Shown here piece after piece: positions 1-8,994 of a stretch of 64,000 bases of DNA. The position numbers were made by a program, and so were the translations under genes. Position 1 is the first letter of the stretch, and every line of letters starts with the position of its first letter. This DNA is from Candidatus Accumulibacter proximus. Its GTDB lineage: Bacteria; Pseudomonadota; Gammaproteobacteria; Burkholderiales; Rhodocyclaceae. Below the pieces are notes generated by a model that had not been told where the DNA came from, searched no databases, and saw only the letters and a list, made by a program, of their open reading frames with translations. The DNA lies in the NCBI GenBank assembly GCA_016709675.1, contig JADJMH010000037.1:1-64000 (forward strand). The letters are read 5' to 3'.

Positions 1-1726
1 ACTTCGTCGTGTTGGGTGCGCAGGTCATTCAAATTGCCGTCCAGCTCCTTGGCCACTTCTGCCAACTGAGACATCGTCCGCAAGACGGGTGCAACCAGCG
101 CCGAGAGCCTGCGCCAGCCGACTTGCTGGTCCGGACTCAGAGTGACTTCCTCGCGGCGCAGCTTGCTCGCCAGCAGCAGATAACTGGCGACCTCCTTCTC
201 GCTACGCAAGGCATCGATCCGGGAACGATGCTCGGCAATCTCCTTGTCCAGCGCGGCGCATTTCTTCTCCAGGGCAGCGATCTGTGCCGCGTACGTAGAC
301 AGGTCAGGCAGGAGGACCAGCAAGACGGTGTCAAGCTCGCGGCGCGAACGGGCAATTCGCACCGTTATTGCCCTGGCGGCGACGGTGCAGGCCTCCGAAA
401 CATCGAGCGTGATCTCATCGGCAACGATGGCGCAGTTGGTCGCTTGTCCGACAACCACTTGGCGACCCAGAATCACGCAGTTGTCCGCCTGCCTGACAGT
501 GATGCATCCGTGCAGTGCGGTCAGCGTCGCGCCAGAAGCCATCCCTTCGACGACGATGTCGCCTTCATCATTGCTGGCACTGCCGCCGACCAGATTGTGC
601 TTCAGGCAGACCAGTCCGCCACTCGAAACGATGTTGCCAAAAACGTCAGCATAAGCCGTGATGCTGCGACACTGGACGACCCGCTTCTCCTGGATCTCGC
701 CGTGCTGCTCGTACTTCCGCCGGTCAGCAGGAGGTCGCCGGTGGTGCGCACACTGACGCCCTCGTGACTGACGATCTTGTCGGCAACCGAAAACTGGTTG
801 CTGCGCCGGTCGATATTGAGAAAGCCACAGACCGAGGCCAGCAGGTATTCGCCATCCGCCTCCTGGTTGACGCGGGTCCCTGGGCCGGCCAGGCTCTCGA
901 GGTCGCAGTCCTTGGGCAGCGGCGCCGGCAGCGGCTCGCCGCTGATGTCCCAGCCGTCCAGCCCGGGCGTGCGCGGCGTCTTTTTTACCAGGCGTATTCC
1001 GGCGGCGACTTGCGGGTAGCGAGTTTCGAACTGGCGAAGGTCGACTCGATCCCCAAGCAGCCGACGGGGTGCGTTGTTGCGGCGAAGGCCAGGTGCCTGT
1101 TCGACAATTTCGGCATCCTTGCCGGGAACACATGGCCGGCTGCGGGCAATCACCCGGCGCTCGGGTTTGTCGAGTTCGATCCCTTCGCGCACCACCGCGA
1201 GGTCGATACCGAAGCGCACGCCTTTTGTCCAGGCACTGGCGATGAATTCGTCGACGTCGAGGTAAACCCGTGTCTCGGCTGGTTGGTGGCGGCGGTCCGG
1301 AACTGGCTGAGCGAGGCTTTCACCCTGCTCGACAAACGCCGGATCACCTCCTTCTTCGCGATAACGCGGCTCGAAGAGATAGGCTGCCTCGCCGTTTTCG
1401 ATCAGCGGCGCCTGGTACAGCGCCTGGCGCTCGGGCCGGAAAGACGTGATGTCGGCCGCCAGGAATACCTCCTCGCCAGCATTCTTGCCAACGCCGACTG
1501 GATCGTCGTAGAGCAGGGAAAGGAAGCGTGGGTAATCGAGCGCCCGGAAGTAAAGGCCCGACGTGAAGACGCGATTGACGAATTCGGGAAAGTCAGTGGC
1601 CGACTCCAGCCGCGAAAGGCTGACATACAGACCGGCGTCACGCTGCACGATGAATCGCGTCAGCGCGATCTGTCCGTCCTGAAGGTCAGCAAGGTTGCCG
1701 ATGGCGCTTTCCGGATGTTGTGGCAT
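1..1726 (-). CDS. FapA-like DUF342 protein, frameshifted, 3' end outside window
   Basis: DUF342 proteins combine a repetitive beta region with a C-terminal coiled coil; cellular role poorly defined. I see the family core (WDISGEPLPA, PGTRV, then CGFLNIDR and regularly spaced GNI/GDI-type turns) and a C-terminal helical part rich in charged residues (AALEKKCAALDKEI). The frame is open from a likely ATG at 1726 to about 727, where GACCGGCGGAAGTACGAGC changes frame. The continuation (KYEQHGEIQEKRVVQC...) runs open in a second minus-strand frame to position 1 and on out of the window. A single missing base near 720-730 explains this. Start choice: residues before MPQHPESAIG look non-coding, but no strong ribosome site decides it. 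Large plus-strand frames opposite it are shadows. Confidence 0.72.
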
Positions 1727-2590
1727 GACGGCAGTCAGATCAAGGTCGGTTCCCAGCGCGGAAGGCCCGCCGCGTCTGGCGCGTGTCAAGGGCCGCCCGG
1801 CAGCCCCGTCGTTCCGCTTCAGGCGAAAATCACGGCGCCGACAATCACAGGCTGTTGCCCAACTCCACCACAGCAGCACAGCCGACGTTCGTTGCCCGGT
1901 CATCACGCGCACAGCTCTCTGGCCATCAGCGTACCAGAAACCGCAGGCGCCAACACCATCTAGCCTTGTCCAACGTGGTATGAGCCTGAACGGGGATGGT
2001 ATTTCCACCCAGGAATGAGCCTGAGCGAAAGAAATTGGGGGTGAAATGAGGTGTGGGTTGATCATCCAAGGATGGTGATCGCATGAACGAGACGGGTGCG
2101 ATCGGCAGATCGACAGTTTCTCAGCGCCAGCGTTGTTGGTTCTGGCGGGGCGGGGTGGGTCGTCGCGCGCTGCGGTAGGCGGCGTGGCTGCTGGGTCGCG
2201 CACCCGCGGTTCGCGGGGCGGTCCTCGCCTGGTGACCCGGTGGCAGCGTAACCGCCTGCTCGTCCCTGGTCAGCGCTCGTGCCCTGCCGCGCCCTTTGTG
2301 CGCAGTCCGCCCTTGACGTGGGTTGCTCGTCGGTGGACCAGGCCCATGAGGTCTGCGGGCCGGGTCGCGCACCTCCTGCACGGGCCTCCGGGCTGACGAT
2401 CCGCTGAGCGCCTGGCGCCTGTCTGTCCGCCCTGCACTGCGCAAGGCGCCGGCTTCGGGCCAGCGCAGGGCTTCACCAAGCGCGGTGTGCACGGATCGGC
2501 GTTCGCAGGCCCCGGAGGACGGGCTGGCTCGTGCGCATCGATACGGTTCATCAGGGCGACCAGGAGGCGTCAAAGGTGTGTATCACATCA
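1727..2590. other. Intergenic, no gene recognised
   Basis: About 860 bases of GC-rich sequence. Open frames here on both strands translate to arginine/proline-rich, low-complexity products without recognisable motifs. I see no RNA gene or convincing promoter. Confidence 0.5.
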
Positions 2591-2962
2591 CCTGTGTCGT
2601 GCGGTCAGCCATGGCGGTCGAGGCGTGCGTGCAAGGCCTGCGAAGCCTTTTGTTGCCCGTGCTGACTTTGATCGTGGATCAGTTTCCGTTCGTCATTGCC
2701 GGCTTTCACCCGACAACGGCTCCGGTACATCAATCACAAGGTCGCGAAGCTGCTGGGAAACTGCGCATCGAACAACAAGTCCCGCTCGCGGCACAGTAAC
2801 GACAACGCCCTGGCCGAGAGCAAGAATGCCAGCGTGGTGCGCAAGCATATGGGCTACGACCATATCCCGCAGGCGTATGCAAAGCCAATCAACGCGTTCT
2901 ACCAGCAAACCTTCAATCCCTGGTCAATCTGCACCGCCCGTGCCTGTTTCCCACCTGATCCG
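2590..2962 (+). pseudogene. Transposase/integrase (DDE) remnant
   Basis: The C-terminal part of an integrase-core transposase survives in three different frames: FPFVIAGFH near 2690, SPDNGSG near 2710, then YINHKVAKLLG, SRSRHSNDNALAESKNA, VRKHMGYDHIPQ and INAFYQQTFNPW up to about 2925. DNGS-YINH and SRSRHSNDN-LAESKN are typical of the DDE catalytic region around the second Asp and the final Glu in this transposase group. At least two frameshifts and the absence of the N-terminal half make it non-functional. No inverted repeats could be assigned, so element boundaries are unknown. Confidence 0.65.
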
Positions 2963-3662
2963 CAACGCCAAGGGCAGTCGTCGGCTACGCGGGATGGAAC
3001 GCCGGAGCGTTTGCTCTGTTGGACGCCGAGGGCCCGGTCACCTTCGCCGGGCATCACCCGGGACACCGAAGATTCGGCCAGTCGCAAACCGACCTGGCCG
3101 CCGCGGGCAGCAACGCGCCAAACGCGAACTCTTTGCCAGCTTTGCAAACCCAAGCGCCGAGCCTGACGCCTACCCGCGACGACGCCAACCGAAACCCTGC
3201 CGCGCTGGCTTGCCGGACGGACGAATGGCTGCGCCATCTGCCCGCCGGAAGCCCTGCGGGCAGCAAGTACAACCGGAATAAATATTCCCTTAACCCCCAA
3301 GATCAAGAACCACGCCGGGATCATCCCAACACCTCGGCGGAATCCGTTAGAGTCCCCTTTTCAACCCTTCAACCCACGTCACAGCACCTCCCACTCCGTC
3401 GCTCCTTCAGGCTCATACCTGAACTGGAAAATACTCATCTGTCTTTCCGGTTCAGTGCCAGAGCGCAACTGGCAGCGGGAGAACCTCGTCCGGACCAGGC
3501 GGCGAAGCCTGGTCTCGGGTGGAGAAGCATTCAGCACGCGTCAGCCTTTGCACGCTGACTGCGTTATTAGATGTTTACAGCGGGTGTTGACCGCGCGTTG
3601 CAACCCAACCCGGGCGATAATCCGCGCCGAACAGAAGTCTTGCCCCAAGGAAGTGCCCCGTT
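2963..3662. other. Intergenic, no gene recognised
   Basis: About 700 bases between the transposase remnant and the glycine-zipper lipoprotein gene. Frames present are not convincing. The stretch just before 3663 holds a ribosome binding site (AAGGAAG) for the next gene; otherwise nothing is seen. Confidence 0.5.
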
Positions 3663-4229
3663 ATGCCCAGCCTCCGCCATACCCCACCGCTGTTGATCCT
3701 GATCCTGACCGCCTGTGTCAGTCTGCCACCGGAGGGTCCGAGCGTGATGTCCCTGCCGGGAAGGGGTCAGAGCTTCGCGCAGTTCCGGGCCGACGACGGA
3801 ATGTGCAGGGACTATGCGCGCCAGGTGATCAGTCCGAGAACCACTGAAACGGCGGCACTCGATGCCGGCGTGGCGAGCGCCGTGCTGGGAACGGCTGTTG
3901 GCGCTGCGGTTGGTGCCGCTGTCGATGGGTCGAGTGGTGCCGCGGTTGGCGCCGGTGTCGGCCTGCTGGTTGGCAGTACCAGCGGCCTCGCTGCCAGCAA
4001 TGCATCGAGTTATGTCCTGCAGCAGCGGTACGACCAGAGCTACGTGCAATGCATGTACTCGCGCGGTCACAAGGTGCCGCTGATCGGTGGCTATCCACTA
4101 CAACAGAATGCGTACGCCGACCGGCCCTCTTCTGCCAGAGCTCTGCCGCTACCCCCGCCGCCGCCAAATGGCAGTCCGCCGCCACCGCCGCCGCCACGTG
4201 GCGCACCCCCACCACCACCGCCGCGTTAG
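3663..4229 (+). CDS. Glycine-zipper lipoprotein with proline-rich tail
   Basis: A 188-residue predicted outer-membrane lipoprotein. The start has a short hydrophobic signal ending in a lipobox (ILTAC, Cys about residue 18). Residues about 65-110 form a glycine zipper of Ala/Gly-rich repeats (VGAAVGAAVDG, AAVGAGVGLLVG) followed by SYVLQQRYDQSYVQCMYSRGH, as in YMGG/glycine-zipper family proteins of Gram-negative envelopes. The last 30 residues are three runs of five to seven prolines separated by NGS, RGA and R, an unusual extension. AAGGAAG lies 9-10 bases before the ATG. Monocistronic; function unknown beyond envelope location. Confidence 0.8.
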   Translation: MPSLRHTPPLLILILTACVSLPPEGPSVMSLPGRGQSFAQFRADDGMCRDYARQVISPRTTETAALDAGVASAVLGTAVGAAVGAAVDGSSGAAVGAGVGLLVGSTSGLAASNASSYVLQQRYDQSYVQCMYSRGHKVPLIGGYPLQQNAYADRPSSARALPLPPPPPNGSPPPPPPPRGAPPPPPPR

Positions 4230-4318
4230 CATAGCAGGGATGGCGGCAGGCAATTCGAAGCGCGGCCGCGGTGAGTTCTGGCGTAAACTGCGCGCCCGAC
4301 CCGAGGAAAGGCCATGCC

Positions 4319-5410
4319 ATGCCCCGCACGACCCTGAAACTACCGAAAAGACCCGCCAGCTCTGATACGCCTGGCGAAACGAGAGCCGCCGCGCGCAAGC
4401 CGATTCGCGGCGGTTCGCCGACATCAAAGCATGCCACGCCGCGGCGGGCTGAAGGCAAGCCAGCAACACCAGCTCCGCCGACCACGAGATCCGCGAAAAA
4501 TCATCCGCAACGTGGCATAGCACGCAGCACCGGCGCTCGCGCCTTTCCTCCGGCACCGCAACGCAGCGAGCGTGAGGCACTTTCGCCAGCTCGGGTCCCG
4601 GATGTCGCGCCGGCAGCACCGAAGCCGCCGGCTGAGCCGCCGGCCGCTTCGGTCAGTACTCAACGTGGTTTGGCGAAGGAATCACCGCGGCTGTCGAAGC
4701 TGGTGAGCGCACAGGCAATGTGTTCGCGACGCGAAGCCGACGAGTGGATCGAGAACGGCTGGGTGACTGTGGACGGCGTCATCATCACGACGCTTGGCGC
4801 GCGGGTGAACCCGAAGGCCAGGATCCAGATCAAGGAGGCGGCGAGCAAGCATCAAACCGAAAGCGTCACCATCCTGTTCAACAAGATTCCGTGCGACGAT
4901 CTCGATACGCCGGTAGAGAACGGGCGCGAGAACGCGGTCGACTTGATCCGCGCCGAGAACCGTTGGCCTGAAGACGGCTGCCCAGTCCGGTTCAAGGTCG
5001 GCCACCTGCGCGGCTTGGCACTGGCCGGAAGACTCGATCCGGAGGAGGGCGGCATGCTGGTGTTCACCCAGGAGGGCAGTGTCGCCCGTCGACTGACTGG
5101 TGGCGATTCCAGGCTGGAGAAGGAATATCATGTGCGCGTCGAGGGTCAGTTGCTGCCGGGTGGCCTGGAGCTGCTCCGCCATGGCCTGTCGATCGACAAG
5201 GTCAAACTGCTGCGCGCGGAGGTGTCCTGGCTAAGTGAACAGCAATTGCGCTTTGTCCTGCACGAAAACAGGACGCGACAGATCCAGACCATGTGCGAGC
5301 TGGTGGGCGTACGGGCGACCGACGTCAAGCGCGTCCGTATCGGCAGCGTAACGCTTGGCAAGCTGGCTCCCGGTCACTGGCGCTATCTGCGGACGGGGGA
5401 GCGCTTCTGA
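4319..5410 (+). CDS. RluF/RsuA-type 23S rRNA pseudouridine synthase
   Basis: Converts uridine to pseudouridine in rRNA. After a basic, Pro/Ala-rich disordered N-terminus (about 125 residues), an S4 RNA-binding domain is visible (RLSKLVSAQAMCSRREADEWIENGWVTV, split here only for description), then the catalytic domain with LAGRLDPEEGGMLVFTQEG, where the Asp of GRLD is the catalytic residue, and the family C-terminus RTRQIQTMCE and VKRVRIGSVTLG. The C-terminal pattern is nearest RluF. Of two nearby ATGs I chose 4319, which has GAGGAAAGG 7-8 bases upstream. The long N-terminal extension is unusual compared with the roughly 290-residue E. coli enzyme. Confidence 0.85.
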   Translation: MPRTTLKLPKRPASSDTPGETRAAARKPIRGGSPTSKHATPRRAEGKPATPAPPTTRSAKNHPQRGIARSTGARAFPPAPQRSEREALSPARVPDVAPAAPKPPAEPPAASVSTQRGLAKESPRLSKLVSAQAMCSRREADEWIENGWVTVDGVIITTLGARVNPKARIQIKEAASKHQTESVTILFNKIPCDDLDTPVENGRENAVDLIRAENRWPEDGCPVRFKVGHLRGLALAGRLDPEEGGMLVFTQEGSVARRLTGGDSRLEKEYHVRVEGQLLPGGLELLRHGLSIDKVKLLRAEVSWLSEQQLRFVLHENRTRQIQTMCELVGVRATDVKRVRIGSVTLGKLAPGHWRYLRTGERF

Positions 5411-5476
5411 CCTCTCAGGGAAACCGCCGCCCGAAGCTTGCAGGCTGACGAGGCTGGGACTACCATCTGCCTGATC

Positions 5477-5516
5477 GCGCTGACAGCGGCATGGCAAGCT
5501 CTGCCGCTGTCAGCGC
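5477..5516 (+). terminator. Perfect 15-bp stem hairpin, probable terminator
   Basis: GCGCTGACAGCGGCA (5477-5491) is exactly complementary to TGCCGCTGTCAGCGC (5502-5516), with a 10-base loop and ATTCTT following. It lies 66 bases after the pseudouridine synthase stop and 33 bases before the next start. The T-tract is weak, so a regulatory hairpin is also possible. Confidence 0.6.
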
Positions 5517-5549
5517 ATTCTTCGGACGCCCTTGTTGAAGGCGACACCC

Positions 5550-6413
5550 ATGTTCGACAAGCACCCGCCCCACGACCTGGCCGGCTGGCTGGCCTTCGTC
5601 AGCGGCCGAGAGATGCCCGTTCTACGCCAGACGGCGCGCCGCCTCGATGAGGCGCGCCAGAACATCGACCGGGTTAACGGCCGCGACATCACTGACATCG
5701 TGCTACAGGATCCGCTGTTGGCCATCCGCGTCCTGGCCTATATTCAGGCTGGCAGCCGTCGCCGCCTGCAAAGCGACATCACGAACATCGCCAATGCGGT
5801 GATGATGCTTGGCGTCGACCCCTTTTTCAGGCAGTTCGACCGGCCGCTGACGCTCGAGCGCATGCTCGGTGGTCAGCCGCAGGCGCTGCTTGGCGTACTG
5901 CAGGTGATCCTCCGCACACAACGTGCGTCACGCTACGCCCACGAATGGGCGTTTGCGCGGCACGACATGAACGTTGAGGAAGTGGCTCTCGCCGCGCTGC
6001 TGCACGACCTGGCCGAGATCCTGCTGTGGTGCTTTGCACCGGACCTGGCGATCGAGATTCGCTCTCGGCTGCAGGCTGACAGATCACTGCGCAGCGCCAG
6101 CGTGCAGCAGGAGGTGCTGGGGTTTCCGCTGGCCGAACTGCAGTTGGCACTTTGCCACGCCTGGCATCTACCCGAGCTACTGACTACCCTGATGGACGAC
6201 GGCAACGCGCATCTGGCCAGGGTGCAGAACGTGAAGCTGGCCGTCAACCTGGCTCGCCACTCGACCGATGGCTGGGCTGACCCGGCAATACCGGATGACC
6301 TGAAAGCCATCCAGGACCTGCTGCACATCAGCCGCGACACGCTGCTCCACCGGCTGCAGTTGCCGCCCGAACTCCTGCCCCGATTCCTTCGTGAAGGTGC
6401 TGCTGGAGTATAG
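5550..6413 (+). CDS. HDOD domain protein
   Basis: A 287-residue single-domain HDOD protein. HDOD domains are catalytically uncertain relatives of HD phosphohydrolases found in bacterial signalling proteins. Visible hallmarks are DITDIVLQDPLLAIRVLAYI near the start, ITNIANAVMMLG, then HEWA, VALAALLHDLAEILLW and FPLAELQLALCHAWHLPELL. An HD pair is present in LLHD. I chose the ATG at 5550 over an upstream TTG at 5532 because it sits just after the purine-rich GAAGGCG. The next gene starts only 34 bases downstream, so they are probably co-transcribed. Confidence 0.82.
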   Translation: MFDKHPPHDLAGWLAFVSGREMPVLRQTARRLDEARQNIDRVNGRDITDIVLQDPLLAIRVLAYIQAGSRRRLQSDITNIANAVMMLGVDPFFRQFDRPLTLERMLGGQPQALLGVLQVILRTQRASRYAHEWAFARHDMNVEEVALAALLHDLAEILLWCFAPDLAIEIRSRLQADRSLRSASVQQEVLGFPLAELQLALCHAWHLPELLTTLMDDGNAHLARVQNVKLAVNLARHSTDGWADPAIPDDLKAIQDLLHISRDTLLHRLQLPPELLPRFLREGAAGV

Positions 6414-6446
6414 TGCCGGCTTACTCCGCCCGGCGCACACTCCCGC

Positions 6447-7790
6447 ATGCCACGTCTGCTGCTCTTTGTCATCGTCTTCATCGAAGGCTTTTGCTCGCTT
6501 GGCGCCGAAGTCATCGCGTTGCGCCAGATCATCCCGCACATGGGCAGCTCGATCGTCGTCACTGCACCCACGATCGGTTTCTTTCTTCTTGCCTTGGCCC
6601 TGGGTTACCACGCCGGGGCAAAAATCGACGATGAGTATCTCGATGTCGTGGCGAGAAACTTCCTGCTCGCGGCCTTGCTGATCGGCGTCGGTCTGGCGGG
6701 AGTGAGCGTTGATCTGATCTTTGTTGCGATCCACCCGCCGGAAATCGCCTACCTGGTGCTCATTGCCGGCGTACTCTGTCCGATCGCCTGGCTGCTCGGG
6801 CAGACCGTGCCCATCCTGACCAACCTGCTGGAGCACGACCGCGTCGGCGAGGCCAGCGGCCAGGCATTGTACTACTCGACGCTCGGCTCCTTTCTCGGTT
6901 CGCTGTCCCTGTCGCTGCTGGTCATGCAATGGCTGGGCGTATCAGCCGCCGTTGCGCTCTGTGCCCTCCTGCTGGTCGTCGGCTTCGTGCTGTTGCGCGG
7001 TCGCGGCTGGACCACAGCCGCCGCCAGCCTGACGGTCGTCACCCTGGCCGTCGTCGCCAATGCCTGGTTGCGCCCGGAAATCGAAACGGCTTACGCCAGC
7101 TATCTCGTGGTGCCTGCCAAATACGATGGCGCGATCAACGGGCAAGCCTTCAAGAACAACAACTCGTTCGCCTCATTGATCGACGAGTCAGAGCCGCCAC
7201 ACTACGCGCGTTACATCCGGCATGTTCGCAGCCTCCTGCTCGACGACCTCGGCTTCCGTGACCGCCGGATCCTGGTCCTCGGCGCCGGCGGCTTCACGCT
7301 GTCGCACCGCGAACCGCGCAACCATTACACCTATGTTGATATCGACCCGGCGGTCCGCGGCATCGCCGAAGAACATTTTCTCCACGCAGCAGCGCGCGGC
7401 GACTTCATCGCCGACGATGCGCGGCGCTTCGTGATCCGGACTGACGAGCGCTTCGCCGCCATGCTGGTAGACGTCTATGGCGCACACTCGTCGATCCCCG
7501 GCCACCTGGTCACGCGCGAATTCTGGCAGGCCACGCGCCGCGTACTTGAACCCGATGGACTGCTGATTGCCAATCTGATTCTTGACAGCGCCCTCGCCAC
7601 GCCCTACTCGCGCAACCTGCTGGCGACCATCGAGAGCATCTACGGCCGCTGTGCCGTCGAAGTGCTGCAGAAAAAGCAGGTGCTGGCCAACGTGGTGGTC
7701 ACCTGCCGTAACGGCGGGCCGGCTGAACCGGCGCGCCTGTTCATCGACGAACGCAACACCGCCGACTTCGATCTGGCGCGCTCTCGCTGA
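6447..7790 (+). CDS. Membrane-anchored spermidine synthase-like protein
   Basis: 447 residues. The first about 205 residues hold some six to seven hydrophobic helices (LLLFVIVFIEGFCSLGAEVIA, split here; IGFFLLALALGYHAG; LLAALLIGVGLAGV and others). The second half is a class I methyltransferase-fold spermidine synthase domain with ILVLGAGGFTLSH, YVDIDPAVRGIAEEHF, FIADDARRFV and FAAMLVDVYG. This matches the 'fused MFS/spermidine synthase' group, in which real aminopropyltransferase activity is often unproven. Typical catalytic Asp positions (YVDID, DDARRF) are kept. Start ATG at 6447 follows the HDOD gene closely, suggesting one transcript. Confidence 0.8.
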   Translation: MPRLLLFVIVFIEGFCSLGAEVIALRQIIPHMGSSIVVTAPTIGFFLLALALGYHAGAKIDDEYLDVVARNFLLAALLIGVGLAGVSVDLIFVAIHPPEIAYLVLIAGVLCPIAWLLGQTVPILTNLLEHDRVGEASGQALYYSTLGSFLGSLSLSLLVMQWLGVSAAVALCALLLVVGFVLLRGRGWTTAAASLTVVTLAVVANAWLRPEIETAYASYLVVPAKYDGAINGQAFKNNNSFASLIDESEPPHYARYIRHVRSLLLDDLGFRDRRILVLGAGGFTLSHREPRNHYTYVDIDPAVRGIAEEHFLHAAARGDFIADDARRFVIRTDERFAAMLVDVYGAHSSIPGHLVTREFWQATRRVLEPDGLLIANLILDSALATPYSRNLLATIESIYGRCAVEVLQKKQVLANVVVTCRNGGPAEPARLFIDERNTADFDLARSR

Positions 7791-8159
7791 TCAAGACATT
7801 GTGTCGTTTCGCGGCACGGCCAGCGAGAACCCGGCGCCGCACCGCCTATTCCGCAGCGTTGTTGGAAAGCGACCATTGTGGGGTCTCGCGTGGCAATCTC
7901 TTCATGGCGCATCGCACCGGGCTTGCCGCCAGGACCCTGAGCAGCGCTCTGCGCCACGCCGGTTTCGCCCAGGGAGGCGTCAAGCGAATTGCTCGTTTTG
8001 AATTATGGGCGGTCGCCTGCCGGCAAGCCCAAAGAAGCCCAAAGCGATGCGCGTCTGGCATCGCTGTTGACGGCTGTTTTCCTTCCTGCAGAGCTGCCGT
8101 TCACCTCGACTGCGCGTTTCCGCCCGGCGCTAGAAGACTCCACGCGCAGCGAGTGATCT
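7791..8159. other. Intergenic with a short degenerate repeat, no gene recognised
   Basis: 370 bases between two convergent genes. On the minus strand, about 8070-8140 carries two imperfect copies of a 33-36-base unit (translating as SSAGRKRAVEVNG and SSAGRKTAVNS if read through). No start, ribosome site or known family supports a gene. Confidence 0.45.
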
Positions 8160-8984
8160 TTACCTGCCCTCCCAGACCGGCTGGCTGAAACGTCGCCGCA
8201 TTTCGTCCGGTAGCGGCACAATCTTCATGCGGTTGTACTCGTCCGCGATGCGCTGGTAGGTGCCGTCAGCCTTCACGGCCTTGAGCGCCTTTGCCCACTT
8301 CTCTGCCTCGGCATCGGGCAGGTCCTTCGAGGCCGCGAGGTAGATTTCGCTCTTGCGAACGATCTCGCCAAAGTTGAGCGCTTCCAGGTTGCCGCCAACC
8401 TCGCGCATGGCATGGATGACCATCAACCGTGGGGCCAGCCAGGCGTCGATGCGGCGCTGCTGCATCTGGCGCGCGTTCAGCCACTCCTCGGGCTGCGGCC
8501 GAACCCGCGTGAAGCCGCGATCTTTCAGCAGGGCCTCCGCGCCAGAACGGCTGAGCACGCCGACCGGGCGATCCTTGACCTTCTCCAGGCTGGACACGTC
8601 AATGCCCTGGCCACCGACGAGGATCAGGTCATCGGTGACGATCTCTGCCAGCCAGCGATAGCGGTCCTCCCGCTCGGGCGTCCTGGTCAGGGCAAGGATG
8701 CCGATGTTCGGCTTCGTCTGGGCAATTCGTTGCGCTTCTCCCCAGGGCATGAACTCGATGAGACCCGTGTGGCCGACGCGCCTGGCCATCTCGTTCACCA
8801 CCTCGTAGACGAAGCCCTGACCGACTCCCGGCGTTTCTTCGACGCTGGCAGGCGGGATCTGGAAGGTATAGGGTGGAAGCTCGCCCGCCAGCAGGCGCAG
8901 TTCCTTTGCCCGCTGTTGCGCCTGCACACCGGGGGCTGACAGGAAAGCGAGCGCCGTGGCAAGTAACAGGATCAGGTTGCGCAC
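8160..8984 (-). CDS. Periplasmic substrate-binding protein (SBP_bac_3 type)
   Basis: 274 residues with a signal peptide (NLILLLATALAFLSAPGVQAQ) and an extracellular solute-binding family 3 fold: ELPPYTF near the N-terminus, GFVYEVVNEMARR, EFMPWGEAQRIAQ, GILALTRTPEREDRYRWLAE. Such proteins normally deliver amino acids to ABC transporters, or occur as stand-alone sensors. I chose the GTG at 8984 because GAGGGG lies directly upstream and overlaps the stop codon of the preceding permease gene; a longer in-frame ATG at 9017 would lie inside that gene. The coupling to a GntP permease rather than an ABC permease is odd; no ABC genes are nearby. Confidence 0.78.
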   Translation of the reverse strand: MRNLILLLATALAFLSAPGVQAQQRAKELRLLAGELPPYTFQIPPASVEETPGVGQGFVYEVVNEMARRVGHTGLIEFMPWGEAQRIAQTKPNIGILALTRTPEREDRYRWLAEIVTDDLILVGGQGIDVSSLEKVKDRPVGVLSRSGAEALLKDRGFTRVRPQPEEWLNARQMQQRRIDAWLAPRLMVIHAMREVGGNLEALNFGEIVRKSEIYLAASKDLPDAEAEKWAKALKAVKADGTYQRIADEYNRMKIVPLPDEMRRRFSQPVWEGR

Positions 8985-8994
8985 GGTCGTCCCC

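Noticed and set aside
764..1963. 399-codon plus-strand frame
   Set aside because: It lies opposite the DUF342 gene, which has clear family motifs; the plus-strand product has none.
2121..3281. Several 140-260-codon frames on both strands
   Set aside because: Arg/Pro-rich products without motifs; only the transposase remnant inside is recognisable.
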